Shown piece by piece: positions 22,937 through 32,802 of a DNA stretch of 64,000 nucleotides. How positions within the stretch are numbered: the stretch's first letter is position 1; each line of letters starts with the position of its first letter. The translations under genes were made by a program, and so were the position numbers. Origin of the DNA: Acidimicrobiia bacterium (GTDB lineage Bacteria > Actinomycetota > Acidimicrobiia > Spongiisociales > UBA5794); contig JAWKJB010000001.1 in assembly GCA_041393965.1 (NCBI GenBank), positions 124,001-188,000 of the forward strand, given 5' to 3'. The notes beneath the pieces were generated by a model. That model saw only the letters and a list, made by a program, of their open reading frames with translations, did not search any database and was not told where the DNA came from.

Positions 22937-24451
22937 CTACAGGCCGATGGCTTCCAACAGCTCCGACGAGAAGTTGCCGAGGTTGGCCGCAAGACCAGGG
23001 AACACGCCGAGGACGAACACACCAATCGTCGTGAGGCCGAGGGCGAAACCGATCGGGGCGGGCGTCTCGGCACGCTCGTGTCCCGCCCTGTCCACGGCGT
23101 CTGACACCGGGTCGAAGAACGGTCCCTTGACAACTTTGAGGTAGTAGACCAGCGCAACGACCGAGTTGAGGGCGGCAACGATGGCGATCGAATAGCCCCA
23201 CCAGGCTCCGACACCGATCGTGGCAGAGAACATCGCGAACTTCGCATACCACCCCGCAAGCGGAGGGATGCCAGCAAGTGACATGAACATCACGGCGAGC
23301 GTCAACGCGAGCCCCGGCGCGTACCGGTTGAGGCCGCCCCACTCGTCGAGCTCGTACGAACCGACCCTTGAACCGATGATGATCACAACGGCGAACGCAC
23401 CGAGGTTCATGACGGCATAGATGGCGAGGTAGGTCACGGTTGCCGAGAAGGCCTGTCCGAGATCGGCGCCGGCCGCCGCTGCGGCGCCGAAGGGAGCGAG
23501 CATGAACCCCGCCTGAGCGATCGATGAGAACCCGAGCAGCCGAATCACATTGGTCTGTTTGATCGCGACGACATTCCCGATGGTCATCGAGAGGGCCGCA
23601 ACCACCCACAGGACCGGACCCCACAAATCCGCAACGGAGGGAAGCGCGAGGTAGCAGACCGAGAGCAGACCGACGAACCCCGCTCCTTTCGACCCGACCG
23701 ACAGCCACGCCGTCACCGGCGTCGGAGAACCCTCGTAGACATCCGGCGTCCAGAAGTGGAACGGAACCGCTGACACCTTGAAACCGAAACCCAGCAACAC
23801 GAAGATCACACCGAGGTTGAAGAGTGCCAAATCCTTGACGCCATCGGCGGCTGCCGCGATCTCGGAGAACTGCTGCGATCCGGTCACCCCATACAGCAGC
23901 GACACGCCGAAGAGCATCAGTGCGAGCGCGAGAACCCCGATGATGAAAAACTTGAGAGATGCCTCGTTCGACTTCGGGTCGCCTTTGCGCCATCCGGCGA
24001 GCAGGAACCCGGAACCCGAGACGATCTCAAGGGCGACGATCATCGAGATGAAGTCCCGCGACGCGGCCATGGCAGCCGCACCGAGGACCGCAGAGACAAT
24101 CAAGAAGTAGTACTCACCCTCGTAGTAGCGATCGGTCTCGAGAAACCCGACCGACAGGAGCAGCACGACGAACCCGGCGAAGATGAAGATGCCCTGGAGG
24201 ACAAGGGCGTACCCATCGACAACGAACGATCCCCCGAACAGTGATCTCTCCGATCCTGTCGCCGTGCAAAACTCAAGGTTCTCACAGAACGCGAGAGTCA
24301 AGACGGGAACCAGCGCAGCGAACATGCCAACCATGGCCGTGATCGCGGCAAGGGACTTCCGACGCGTGATCAGATCGACGCCAAGCGTCGCAAGCACCGT
24401 GACGGCAAGGATCAGCTCGGGTGCAAGCGCGTGGTAGTCGATCGGGTTCAC
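22937..24451 (-). CDS. nuoN: complex I subunit NuoN (11-subunit operon)
   Basis: The 504-residue antiporter-like membrane subunit has about 14 hydrophobic segments. NuoN features include SKEASLKFF-type spacing (NEASLKFFIIGVLALALMLFG), PFHFWTPDVYEGSPTPVTAW and AGIPPLAGWYAKFAMF. It forms one of three proton channels of the membrane arm. GTG 24451 starts 2 nt after nuoM; the longer upstream frame lies inside nuoM. It is the last gene of the operon. Confidence 0.96.
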   Translation of the reverse strand: MNPIDYHALAPELILAVTVLATLGVDLITRRKSLAAITAMVGMFAALVPVLTLAFCENLEFCTATGSERSLFGGSFVVDGYALVLQGIFIFAGFVVLLLSVGFLETDRYYEGEYYFLIVSAVLGAAAMAASRDFISMIVALEIVSGSGFLLAGWRKGDPKSNEASLKFFIIGVLALALMLFGVSLLYGVTGSQQFSEIAAAADGVKDLALFNLGVIFVLLGFGFKVSAVPFHFWTPDVYEGSPTPVTAWLSVGSKGAGFVGLLSVCYLALPSVADLWGPVLWVVAALSMTIGNVVAIKQTNVIRLLGFSSIAQAGFMLAPFGAAAAAGADLGQAFSATVTYLAIYAVMNLGAFAVVIIIGSRVGSYELDEWGGLNRYAPGLALTLAVMFMSLAGIPPLAGWYAKFAMFSATIGVGAWWGYSIAIVAALNSVVALVYYLKVVKGPFFDPVSDAVDRAGHERAETPAPIGFALGLTTIGVFVLGVFPGLAANLGNFSSELLEAIGL

Positions 24452-24453
24452 GG

Positions 24454-26046
24454 TCAGCCTCCGAATGCCCTCTCGACAAGAGCGATCACCGCGTCGTTGG
24501 TTGCGCCGAACACGATCTTGGGGAAGATGCCGATGGCGATCGTTCCGATCACAAGGGGTGCCCACGCGAGCCATTCGGAGGAGTCGACATCTCCGAACTC
24601 CTTGCCGAGCCACTCATCACTCGGCTCACCGAAGTTGACATTGCGCAGCATGTACAGCATGTAGCCAGCCGTGAGCACGGTCCCGATCGCGCCAATGACC
24701 ATGAATCCCCGGAAGAGGGAATCGGCGTCGAGGGACGCGAGCGGATCGAACGACGCCATCAGCGCCATGAACTCGCCCCAGAAACCGGCGAGGGCGGGGA
24801 GCCCAAGCGACGCCATGGCCGCGAACCCGAACAAGACGCCCATCTTCGGCATGAGCACCATCTGACCCCCGAGGCGCCCCATGTCCCTTGTGTGGTATCG
24901 GTGGGCCATCGAGCCGGCGATGAAGAACAACAGCCCAGTGATGAGCCCATGGGCGACCATCCCGATGATTGCCGCGTTGATTCCCACATCGGTGAGGGTC
25001 GCGATACCGAGCATCACGAACCCCATGTGCCCAACCGATGAATAGGCGATCAGGCGTTTCACATCGGTCTGCGCGAGACACGCGAGAGAACCGTAGATGA
25101 TGCCGATCACGGCGAGGAGTCCGATGAACCATGCCCAGTTCTCTGCTTCGTTGGGAAGGATCGGCAACGCGATGCGGACGAAGCCGTAGGTACCGAGCTT
25201 CAGGAGGATGGCGGCAAGGATCACCGATCCGATGGTCGGTGCTGCCGTATGGGCATCGGGCAGCCAGGTGTGCACGGGCCACATCGGAACCTTGACGGCG
25301 AAACCGAGGAACAGACCGAGGAACACAAGGAACGCAAAGGTCCCCGTGAAGGCCCCCATGCTTCCGATCTCGGTGAGTTCGACGATCGAGAAGCTCCGGT
25401 AGGTGAGGGTGTCAGCCGACCGGAAGTAGAGCGCAAGGATCCCGAGGAGCATGAATGCCGAACCGAAGAGGGTGAAGACGAAGAACTTCAACGATGCATA
25501 CAGCCGCATCTCCAACTTCCATCCGAAGACGGGCACTCGGCGAATCTCGCGATCGCCCCACACCCCGATCATGAAATACATCGGGAGCAGCACGATCTCG
25601 AAGAACAGGAAGAACAGGACGAGGTCGAGGGCAACGAAGGTCCCGGTCATGCCGGTCGCGAGGATGAGCACAAACGCGAGGAGGAGCTTCGGGTTGTGCG
25701 GCTCCGGCCAGTGGTTCCAGGAGTAGATGATCACGAGTACCGTGATGACCGAGCTCAAGACGACCAGCGGCAGCGAGATACCGTCGACGGCGATGTGGAA
25801 GTGGGCGTTGATCGCCTCGATCCATGGCGTGTCGATCGCGGTACCGAACTGATAGGTGTCAGATGCCCCGTAGTCGAACCTCACCGCCAGTAGCACGGTG
25901 AGCACAAGGGTGGCCAATGAGAAGAGCAGGGCAGTCCACTTGATGAGGGACTCCTGTGCCTTCGGTATCGCCAATGTGGCTGCCGCGCCGACGACGGGCA
26001 GGAACACGATGAGGCTCAGACCCCAACCGTTTTCGAACCAATCCAT
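24454..26046 (-). CDS. nuoM: complex I subunit NuoM (11-subunit operon)
   Basis: The 530-residue antiporter-like subunit has about 14 TM helices. Recognisable motifs are PVHTWLPDAHTAAPTIGSVILA, KRLIAYSSVGHMGFVMLG and SLGLPALAGFWGEFMALM. The conserved Lys and Glu residues of the channel region appear present. It lies 13 bp after nuoL. ATG at 26046. Confidence 0.97.
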   Translation of the reverse strand: MDWFENGWGLSLIVFLPVVGAAATLAIPKAQESLIKWTALLFSLATLVLTVLLAVRFDYGASDTYQFGTAIDTPWIEAINAHFHIAVDGISLPLVVLSSVITVLVIIYSWNHWPEPHNPKLLLAFVLILATGMTGTFVALDLVLFFLFFEIVLLPMYFMIGVWGDREIRRVPVFGWKLEMRLYASLKFFVFTLFGSAFMLLGILALYFRSADTLTYRSFSIVELTEIGSMGAFTGTFAFLVFLGLFLGFAVKVPMWPVHTWLPDAHTAAPTIGSVILAAILLKLGTYGFVRIALPILPNEAENWAWFIGLLAVIGIIYGSLACLAQTDVKRLIAYSSVGHMGFVMLGIATLTDVGINAAIIGMVAHGLITGLLFFIAGSMAHRYHTRDMGRLGGQMVLMPKMGVLFGFAAMASLGLPALAGFWGEFMALMASFDPLASLDADSLFRGFMVIGAIGTVLTAGYMLYMLRNVNFGEPSDEWLGKEFGDVDSSEWLAWAPLVIGTIAIGIFPKIVFGATNDAVIALVERAFGG

Positions 26047-26059
26047 CTCGTCGCTCCTC

Positions 26060-28153
26060 CTAGAAAATGATGAACAGGACGGCGATCACGATCACGCCGA
26101 CAAAGCTGAACGCCGCGTACTGCTGCACGCGGCCCGTGAATGATTTGCGAAGCACTGTTCCGGTTGCTCCGGTACCGGCGCCGGTCGCGTTGTACACACC
26201 ATCGACCACATTCATGTCGATGGTCTGGACCCCTCTTGCAAGGCCAAGGGAGCCCATACCGGCACCGTTGACCACACCGTCGACGATGTGCGTGTCCACC
26301 CACAGAATGAGGTTGGCAAGAGGCCCCATCGTTGGGCGCACCACGCCGGACATGTACAGGTCGTCGATGTAGTACTTGTTCTCGAGCAGCGGCCACAGGA
26401 GCGGAATGCGGAGCCGGTCCCGCGCAACCTGCGTGCGGGCGTCGCTTCCGTAGATCCACCAACCGAGCGCGAGGGCGATCAGAATCGCGGCACTCGACGC
26501 AAGGATGACGGGCCAGTCGAATGACTCGGCGTGATGCAGGTCATAGTCGGCAGCCGGGAGGCGCGTTGCCAGCCAGTCCGTGAATCCGGTGTACACGCCG
26601 GGGATGTTGACCCACCCGGCAGTGACTGCGAAGAAAGCAAGCCCGATCAGCGGATAGGCCATGGACCTCGGCGATTCGTGCGGATGTGCCTCACCCTTGT
26701 ATGTCCCGAAGAAGGTCAATGCCACCGCTCTCGTCATGTAGAAGGCGGTGACGAGCGCCCCTGCGATCCCGAGAACGAAGATGAAGGTCGCGATGCCCTG
26801 GCCGTGGCCGCCTGCGTACTTCATGGATGCGAGGATCTCATCCTTGGAGAAGAACCCTGCGAAGGGAAACACGCCGACCAACGCAAGGGTCCCGATGATG
26901 AAGGTCCAGAAGGTGACCGGCATCTTCTTGCGAAGGCCGCCCATGTCGGACATGTTGTTCGAGTGCACGGCGTGGATCACCGAGCCAGCCCCGAGGAACA
27001 GCAGTGCCTTGAAGAAGGCGTGGGTGAACAGGTGGAAGAGGCCAGCTGTGTACGCCCCCGCGCCCATCGCGGCGACCATGTACCCGAGCTGGGAAACCGT
27101 CGAGTACGCGAGCACCTTTTTGATATCGTCCTGGACGACGGCAATGAGACCCGTGAGGAACAGCGTCAAGCCGCCGATGACGATGATGATGTTGCGCACA
27201 TCGCCGGCGAACAGCCCGCTCACATCGAGGTAGAACGGGAACAGCCTTCCGAGCAGGTACACGCCGGCGGTGACCATCGTTGCAGCATGCATGAGCGCCG
27301 AGACCGGCGTCGGACCGGCCATGGCGTCGGGAAGCCACACATGCAACGGGAACTGGGCCGACTTGCCCATCGCCCCGATGAAGATCAGAAGGCCTGCCCA
27401 GAAGGCGTATTGGCTCAACGCGCCCTCGGTGCCGTGGACGACAACATCGATGACATGCTCGAAGCTGAACGATCCGACCGACACGGCCATGATGATGGCT
27501 CCGAGAAACAGCGCCGCGTCCGCCACCTTGTTGACCATGAAGGCCTTGTTGGCCGCATCGACATTCGCGAAGTCCTCCCAATAGTGGCCGATCAGGAGGT
27601 AGGAGGCGACGCCGACGAGTTCCCAACCAACGATCAGCTGGAGGAGGTTCGGTGCCGAAACGAGGACGAGCATGCCTCCTGCGAACAGACAGAACGACAC
27701 GAAGAACCAGGTGTAACGGATGTCACCGTGCATGTACCCCTTCGCGTACATGAACACGAGGGCGCCGACCACGCCGACGAGGAAGTACATCATGATCGAC
27801 AAGCCGTCGACCATCCATCCCCACTCGATGACATACGAACCGAGCTGCGCGACCTCGATGGTTCCTTGGTACACGATTCCCTCGGTGGCGTTGACGATGA
27901 ACAGGACGGTTCCGTAGACGCCGACGAAGGCGACAGATCCGAACGCGATACCCCACCCCTTGAGCGGTGACTTGCGGCCGAAGAAGGCGATCACGAACGC
28001 CGCGATGAGCGGTACGACGACGATCAGCCATGCCCATTCCACAAGGACACCGCTTGTGATTCCCGGATCGACAGTGTGGCCGCCTTCGGCCGTGTGGGTG
28101 ACCTCCTCGGTCGCAAGGACGATCTGCTGAGCGAAGGTTGCGAGTCGAATCAT
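26060..28153 (-). CDS. nuoL: complex I subunit NuoL (11-subunit operon)
   Basis: The 697-residue protein is the largest membrane subunit, with about 16 TM helices. Motifs include QFPLHVWLPDAMAGPTPVSA, KKVLAYSTVSQLGYMVAAMG and FFSKDEILASM, with the C-terminal extension that forms the lateral helix. It starts 3 nt after nuoK. It is longer than the 623-residue NuoL of the second operon. Confidence 0.97.
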   Translation of the reverse strand: MIRLATFAQQIVLATEEVTHTAEGGHTVDPGITSGVLVEWAWLIVVVPLIAAFVIAFFGRKSPLKGWGIAFGSVAFVGVYGTVLFIVNATEGIVYQGTIEVAQLGSYVIEWGWMVDGLSIMMYFLVGVVGALVFMYAKGYMHGDIRYTWFFVSFCLFAGGMLVLVSAPNLLQLIVGWELVGVASYLLIGHYWEDFANVDAANKAFMVNKVADAALFLGAIIMAVSVGSFSFEHVIDVVVHGTEGALSQYAFWAGLLIFIGAMGKSAQFPLHVWLPDAMAGPTPVSALMHAATMVTAGVYLLGRLFPFYLDVSGLFAGDVRNIIIVIGGLTLFLTGLIAVVQDDIKKVLAYSTVSQLGYMVAAMGAGAYTAGLFHLFTHAFFKALLFLGAGSVIHAVHSNNMSDMGGLRKKMPVTFWTFIIGTLALVGVFPFAGFFSKDEILASMKYAGGHGQGIATFIFVLGIAGALVTAFYMTRAVALTFFGTYKGEAHPHESPRSMAYPLIGLAFFAVTAGWVNIPGVYTGFTDWLATRLPAADYDLHHAESFDWPVILASSAAILIALALGWWIYGSDARTQVARDRLRIPLLWPLLENKYYIDDLYMSGVVRPTMGPLANLILWVDTHIVDGVVNGAGMGSLGLARGVQTIDMNVVDGVYNATGAGTGATGTVLRKSFTGRVQQYAAFSFVGVIVIAVLFIIF

Positions 28154-28156
28154 CCG

Positions 28157-28462
28157 CTATCCCTTCATCAGATTCAGCTCGTCGACATCCGCGCTCTGGC
28201 GGTTCCGGAAGATCATGAGCACGATCGCGATGCCGATTCCCACCTCTGCGGCTGCGAGCGCGATGATGAACAGGGAGAACACCTGCCCTGCATGCAAGGT
28301 GTCTGCGAGAAAGACATCGAAGGCCACGAGGTTCATGTTGACCGCGGCAAGCATCAGCTCGACGGAGGCGAGAACGAGCACCGCGTTCCGGCGGGTGATC
28401 ACACCGTAGAGGCCCAAAGAGAACAGGGCAGCGGCGACGACGAGGAACTGGATGATCGTCAT
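28157..28462 (-). CDS. nuoK: complex I subunit NuoK (11-subunit operon)
   Basis: The 101-residue, three-TM subunit has the conserved Glu in VLASVELMLAAVNMNLVAF and a second Glu in AAEVGIGIAIVLMIF. The ATG at 28462 overlaps the nuoJ stop by 4 nt; the longer frame upstream is nuoJ in a different frame. It is homologous to MrpC and part of the proton-translocating axis. Confidence 0.97.
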   Translation of the reverse strand: MTIIQFLVVAAALFSLGLYGVITRRNAVLVLASVELMLAAVNMNLVAFDVFLADTLHAGQVFSLFIIALAAAEVGIGIAIVLMIFRNRQSADVDELNLMKG

Positions 28463-28995
28463 CGGACCGGCTCGTCTTTTCGAGCCACGGCGATACCGCC
28501 GATCAGCGCCGCGAGGAGTACGAAGGACAGGACTTCGAACGGAACGACGAACCGGTCGAAGATGAGGAGCGACAGGTCGTTGGTCGAGGTCTTGTCGAAG
28601 GGGGCGATCGCATCGTTGCCGAAGGCGTCGATCATCGCCCATGTCACGACGCCGAACATCACCGTCGAGAGCAGCGCGGCGGGTGCCTTTACGCTCGCGG
28701 GATGGCTCAACTCCGCCTCGGTTCCGAGCGGCGCGCGCGTGATCATGATCCCGATCAGGAACAGGATGATCACAGCTCCGATGTATACGAGAACAACGGT
28801 CCAGCCGACGAACTCGGCGCCGACCATGAAGAACAATGCAGCCGTCCCGCCGAGCGATACCACCAGATAGAGAACCGCTCGCACGATGTTGTTCGAAGTC
28901 ACGGTCCTCCAACCGGCAAGCAGTGTGGGGATCGCAATCGCGAGGAAGGCCCAATTCGCCGACTCCTTGAAGAAGTCGGACAACGACACGGTCAT
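28459..28995 (-). CDS. nuoJ: complex I subunit NuoJ (11-subunit operon)
   Basis: The 178-residue membrane subunit has five hydrophobic helices and the NuoJ signature VVLVYIGAVIILFLIGIMIT (third TM). The ATG at 28995 overlaps the nuoI stop by 4 nt. It carries a slightly extended N terminus before the first helix. Confidence 0.95.
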   Translation of the reverse strand: MTVSLSDFFKESANWAFLAIAIPTLLAGWRTVTSNNIVRAVLYLVVSLGGTAALFFMVGAEFVGWTVVLVYIGAVIILFLIGIMITRAPLGTEAELSHPASVKAPAALLSTVMFGVVTWAMIDAFGNDAIAPFDKTSTNDLSLLIFDRFVVPFEVLSFVLLAALIGGIAVARKDEPVR

Positions 28996-29480
28996 GAGGA
29001 CTCCAGACTCGGCTGATCGGGAACGGTTCCCAGCCAGTAGGTCAGCTTGTCCTTGTTGTGGAGGAGGCTCTGGACCTCCTCTTCGGCATACTCGTACTCA
29101 GGGCTCCAGAACAGGGCGTCAAATGGGCAAACCTCGACGCAGATACCGCAGTACATGCACAGCGAGTAGTCGATGTCGAAGCGATCGAGGGTGGCCCGCG
29201 CCCTCGGGCGTCCGCCGGGTTTCGCTGGCGGCTGTTCCTCTTTGTGCCCTTCGATGTAGATGCACCAGTCCGGGCATTCCCTTGCGCACAACATGCATAC
29301 GGTGCATGCTTCGACATCGAGCGCAATGACGCCGCGGGCACGAGGGACCGGGACCTCCTTCTCCTGTGGATACATGGTCACCGGGGCCCGCTTCAGCATG
29401 GTCTTGAGGGTGAGCCACATGCCTTCGAACAGGCCGGGGAACGGAAACCAGATCTTCTTGGTCGAGGCGGCCTTTGACAT
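28992..29480 (-). CDS. nuoI: complex I subunit NuoI, 2[4Fe-4S] (11-subunit operon)
   Basis: The 162-residue protein has two ferredoxin motifs: CTVCMLCARECP (59-70) and CMYCGICVEVCP (108-119). NuoI carries electrons to the N2 cluster in NuoB. In complexes lacking NuoEFG this subunit is the likely entry point for an external donor such as ferredoxin. ATG 29480 overlaps the nuoH stop by one base. The long open frame upstream lies within nuoH and is not part of the gene. Confidence 0.95.
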   Translation of the reverse strand: MSKAASTKKIWFPFPGLFEGMWLTLKTMLKRAPVTMYPQEKEVPVPRARGVIALDVEACTVCMLCARECPDWCIYIEGHKEEQPPAKPGGRPRARATLDRFDIDYSLCMYCGICVEVCPFDALFWSPEYEYAEEEVQSLLHNKDKLTYWLGTVPDQPSLESS

Positions 29481-30490
29481 CAGAACGCCACCTTGAGGAT
29501 CGCGACGATGGCAATGTTCACGAGGCCGAGCGGGATCAGCCAGTGCCAGGCGATGGTCTGGAGTTGATCCTCGCGTAGCCGGGGCCATGTCCACCGTATC
29601 CACAGGATGATGAATACCAAGATGGCGATCTTGGCGATCATGACGCCCGGGCCAAGTAGGTTCTCGATGTTCCCCGAGATCCCGGGAACCGAGTAGCCAC
29701 CGAGGTACAGCGTCGCCGCGATGGCCGAAAGACCGATCATGGAGGCGTATTCGCCGAGGAAGAACATGGTGAACCGGATGCCGGAATACTCCGTGAGGTA
29801 CCCCATCGTCAGTTCCGATTCGGCGATCGGCATGTCGAACGGGATCCGCGACAGCTCGGCAACGGATGCAACCATGAAGATCACAAAGCCGATGATCTGA
29901 CCCTTGATGAGGAATGGCGCCGAGATGTCGATTCCCCCGATGGTGAACCAGGTCTGAGCCTGCGCTTCGACGATGCCGTTGAGCGACATGGTTCCCGCCT
30001 GGACGACAACGGCTGCGACCGCCAGCACGAGCGGCAATTCGTACGCGATCAGCTGAGCGGCTGCGCGGAGTCCTCCGATGAGCGAGTACTTGTTTGCCGA
30101 CGACCAGCCCGCCATCAGGATCCCGAGCACCGAAAGCGACGAGATCGCCAGCAGGTAGTAGGCCCCGAGGTCGAGATTCCGGCCGACAAGGTCGGGACCG
30201 AACGGGATCACGACGAACACCGCGATGGTCGACATCATCACCACATAGGGCGCATAGCCGTACACGGTACGGTCCGCCGCCGCGGGAGCGAGGTCCTCCT
30301 TCTGGAGGAACTTGAGACCGTCGGCAAGGGGCTGTGCCCATCCCCACCTTCCACCGGCGTAGTACGGGCCGATCCTCGACTGCATGTGTGAACCGGCCTT
30401 GAGCTCGGCGTAGATCACCACGAGGGCACCGGTGAGGACGAATCCGAGGATCGCAACCAGCTTGATGATGAGCTCGAGCCAGAAGTTCAT
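29480..30490 (-). CDS. nuoH: complex I subunit NuoH (11-subunit operon)
   Basis: The 336-residue membrane subunit forms the quinone channel with NuoD and NuoB. Visible motifs are MQSRIGPYYAGGRWGWAQPL, AGWSSANKYSLIGGLRAAAQ and IPFDMPIAESELTMGYLTEY. ATG 30490 overlaps the nuoD stop by 4 nt. Confidence 0.97.
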   Translation of the reverse strand: MNFWLELIIKLVAILGFVLTGALVVIYAELKAGSHMQSRIGPYYAGGRWGWAQPLADGLKFLQKEDLAPAAADRTVYGYAPYVVMMSTIAVFVVIPFGPDLVGRNLDLGAYYLLAISSLSVLGILMAGWSSANKYSLIGGLRAAAQLIAYELPLVLAVAAVVVQAGTMSLNGIVEAQAQTWFTIGGIDISAPFLIKGQIIGFVIFMVASVAELSRIPFDMPIAESELTMGYLTEYSGIRFTMFFLGEYASMIGLSAIAATLYLGGYSVPGISGNIENLLGPGVMIAKIAILVFIILWIRWTWPRLREDQLQTIAWHWLIPLGLVNIAIVAILKVAF

Positions 30491-31671
30491 CGGTCGACAT
30501 CCCCGAGGACGAAATCGAGCGAGCCCATGATCGCCACGAGATCGGGAACGAGCTGGTCCTTGAGCAGCCACGGCAGGATCGAGAGGTTCGAGAAGCTCGA
30601 CGACCGGATCTTGACCCGATAGGGCAGCCTTCCCCCTTCGGACACGATGAGGTACCCGAACTCCCCCTTCGGGTTCTCCGCCCGCGAATAGACCTGGCCC
30701 CTCGGAGCCTTCAGGACCCGAGGCACTTTCGCCTGGAGCGGACCCGATGGGATCTGATCGACCGCCTGACGGATGATCCGTGACGATTGCCTGATCTCGT
30801 CGAGACGAACCACATACCGATCGAAGCAGTCACCGCCGTCGCGAACTGCGATGTCGAAGTCCACCTCGTCGTAGGGAAGGTAGTTCTCCACCTTCCGCAG
30901 GTCGTATGCGACGCCGGAGGCGCGAAGGTTGGGGCCCGTCAGCCCGTACTCAAGGGCCTTGTCGACGGGGATCACCCCCACATCGACGGTGCGCATCTTG
31001 ATGAGTTCGTTCCCGACGACGAGCTGGTCGATCTCCTTGCAGATCTGGTCCATTCGGTCCATGGCGTCGCGGGTGCGCTCAAGGAAGCCCGACGGGAGGT
31101 CCATCGCCCACTTCTTCGTCTTCGATCCGCCTCCATAGACGGGCTTGACCCCACCCACCCGGTTGAAGTTGGGATGGAAACGCCCACCGGTGACCTCCTC
31201 GATCAGCTCGAGGATGTACTCGCGTTCACGAAGGGCGTACATGAGCGGTGTGGTGGCCCCGAGCTCGAGGGGATACGAGGACATGAACACGAGGTGCGAC
31301 GCGATCCTCGCGAGCTCCGTGAGGATCATGCGGATGTACTGCGCCCGCGGCGGTGCCTCGACGCCCATGAGCCGCTCCACGCCAACGATGAACGGCACCT
31401 CGTTGGCGAAACCGGACACCCAGTCGATGCGATTGACGAGCGTCGTGATCTGGGCGTAGGTGCGGACCTCTGCCAGCTTCTCATAGCCACGGTGCATGTA
31501 GCCGATCACCGGTTCGACGCTGCGGACCCGTTCACCGGCGATGTCGGCGACGAGGCGGAGCACACCATGGGTCGAGGGATGCTGCGGTCCGATGTTGAGG
31601 GTCATATCCGGGGTCTTGAGTTCAACGGAGACCGCTGCTTCGGACCGATGGATCATCTCACGACTCGTCAT
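30487..31671 (-). CDS. nuoD: complex I subunit NuoD (11-subunit operon)
   Basis: The 394-residue quinone-site subunit has LNIGPQHPSTHGVLRLV near the N terminus, EPVIGYMHRGYEKL, and the C-terminal ending LVAIMGSLDFVLGDVDR. It belongs to the same family as [NiFe]-hydrogenase large subunits but lacks their metal cysteines. ATG 31671 overlaps the nuoC stop by 4 nt. It is an expected target for the MidA-type methyltransferase at 13113-14162, by homology only. Confidence 0.97.
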   Translation of the reverse strand: MTSREMIHRSEAAVSVELKTPDMTLNIGPQHPSTHGVLRLVADIAGERVRSVEPVIGYMHRGYEKLAEVRTYAQITTLVNRIDWVSGFANEVPFIVGVERLMGVEAPPRAQYIRMILTELARIASHLVFMSSYPLELGATTPLMYALREREYILELIEEVTGGRFHPNFNRVGGVKPVYGGGSKTKKWAMDLPSGFLERTRDAMDRMDQICKEIDQLVVGNELIKMRTVDVGVIPVDKALEYGLTGPNLRASGVAYDLRKVENYLPYDEVDFDIAVRDGGDCFDRYVVRLDEIRQSSRIIRQAVDQIPSGPLQAKVPRVLKAPRGQVYSRAENPKGEFGYLIVSEGGRLPYRVKIRSSSFSNLSILPWLLKDQLVPDLVAIMGSLDFVLGDVDR

Positions 31672-32321
31672 GCGTCGTCTCCATCGGTGCTCGCGGGGGC
31701 GTCCTCGGGCACCTCGGGCACCTCTGGCATCGGCTCGACATCGACATCGCCCGGCCACGGCTTGACCTCGCGCGAAAGCAGCGGGTATGACTTCAGGAGA
31801 GGGTTCCCGATGAAATCATCCGGCAGGTACAGAGGAATCAGGTTCGTGTTGCCGTCGAAGTCGATGCCGAACATCTCGTGTGTCTCGCGCTCGTGCCATT
31901 CGGCTCCGGCGATGGTCGGCGCGAGCGAGGCAATCCGTGGGGACTCCTTCGAGATCGAGGCAACGAAGATCGCGCCGTCGGCGTTCGTGACGGACGACAG
32001 CCTGCACAGCACATCGAAGCGTTCCTCGAGCGCATCGACATCGTCGACCTTGTCGCCGACCTCGACCTCCTTCGACCAGTCGATCGCAGACAGCCAGCTG
32101 AACAACTCGAGCTCCTTGCGGGCTTCGTTGATGGTGTCCACCCACCGTCCGGGATCGACCTGGATGCGAACCGTGCCGAACTCAACGGTGGCCCCTACGG
32201 CACCGAGTGTGTCGACGAGGCCGGCCGCGTAGTCTTCGAGAGAATCGGTCTCGGTGCCCGCCGTCTCGGGCCCGTCGGTCTGCTCCTCAGGAGCGTCAGG
32301 GGTCTCAGGCGTGTCGCTCAT
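31668..32321 (-). CDS. nuoC: complex I subunit NuoC (11-subunit operon)
   Basis: The 217-residue NuoC starts with an acidic, proline-rich extension of about 50 residues (MSDTPETPDAPEEQTDGPE). The conserved 30-kDa domain follows (WHERETHEMFGIDFDGNTNL, LYLPDDFIGNPLLKSYPL). It ends in another acidic stretch. The start overlaps the nuoB 3' end by 17 nt. Confidence 0.93.
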   Translation of the reverse strand: MSDTPETPDAPEEQTDGPETAGTETDSLEDYAAGLVDTLGAVGATVEFGTVRIQVDPGRWVDTINEARKELELFSWLSAIDWSKEVEVGDKVDDVDALEERFDVLCRLSSVTNADGAIFVASISKESPRIASLAPTIAGAEWHERETHEMFGIDFDGNTNLIPLYLPDDFIGNPLLKSYPLLSREVKPWPGDVDVEPMPEVPEVPEDAPASTDGDDA

Positions 32322-32802
32322 CGACCCCACTCCACTTGTGTTGCAAGTCCTCCTTCGTGATGCGTTCCTGGAGCAGCACAATGCCCTCAAGCAGGGCTTC
32401 CGGCCGTGGTGGGCAGCCAGGGACATACACATCGACGGGCATCACCTGGTCGACACCTTTGGTGACCGAATACGAGTCCCAGTACGGCCCACCGGTGTTG
32501 GCACACGAACCCATCGAGATCACATACTTCGGCTCTGGCATCTGGTCGTACAGGCGACGGATCGCCGGGGCCATCTTGTCCGTGACGGTGCCCGCGACCA
32601 CCATCAGGTCCGACTGCCGCGGCGACGCCGGGAGTGGAACGATGCCGAAACGCATGAAGTCATACCGGGGACTCGACGCAGCCATGACCTCGATTGCGCA
32701 GCAGGCGAGGCCGAACTGGAAGTACCACAGCGAGTACCTGCGCGACCAGTTGAGCAGCCATGACACCGGTTTCGGCATGTTGAACCGGTCGATCACTCCC
32801 AT
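32305..32802 (-). CDS. nuoB: complex I subunit NuoB, cluster N2 (11-subunit operon)
   Basis: The 165-residue NuoB has the N2 cluster ligands present: adjacent C34-C35 (FGLACCAIEVM), C100 (ISMGSCANTGG) and C130 (VYVPGCPPRPEALL). It hands electrons to quinone. ATG 32802 overlaps the nuoA 3' end by 10 nt. About 50-60% of visible core positions match the NuoB of the second operon, so the two are paralogues and not a recent duplicate. Confidence 0.96.
   Translation of the reverse strand: MGVIDRFNMPKPVSWLLNWSRRYSLWYFQFGLACCAIEVMAASSPRYDFMRFGIVPLPASPRQSDLMVVAGTVTDKMAPAIRRLYDQMPEPKYVISMGSCANTGGPYWDSYSVTKGVDQVMPVDVYVPGCPPRPEALLEGIVLLQERITKEDLQHKWSGVDERHA

Noticed and set aside
26531..27970. A 479-residue plus-strand ORF opposite nuoL
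   Set aside because: Its acidic/His-rich sequence mirrors the antisense of a conserved membrane protein, which has full family motifs on the minus strand.
28992..30500. A single 502-residue NuoI-containing ORF as a fusion protein
   Set aside because: Its N-terminal 340 residues are nuoH read in another frame; nuoI has its own ATG at 29480 overlapping the nuoH stop by one base.
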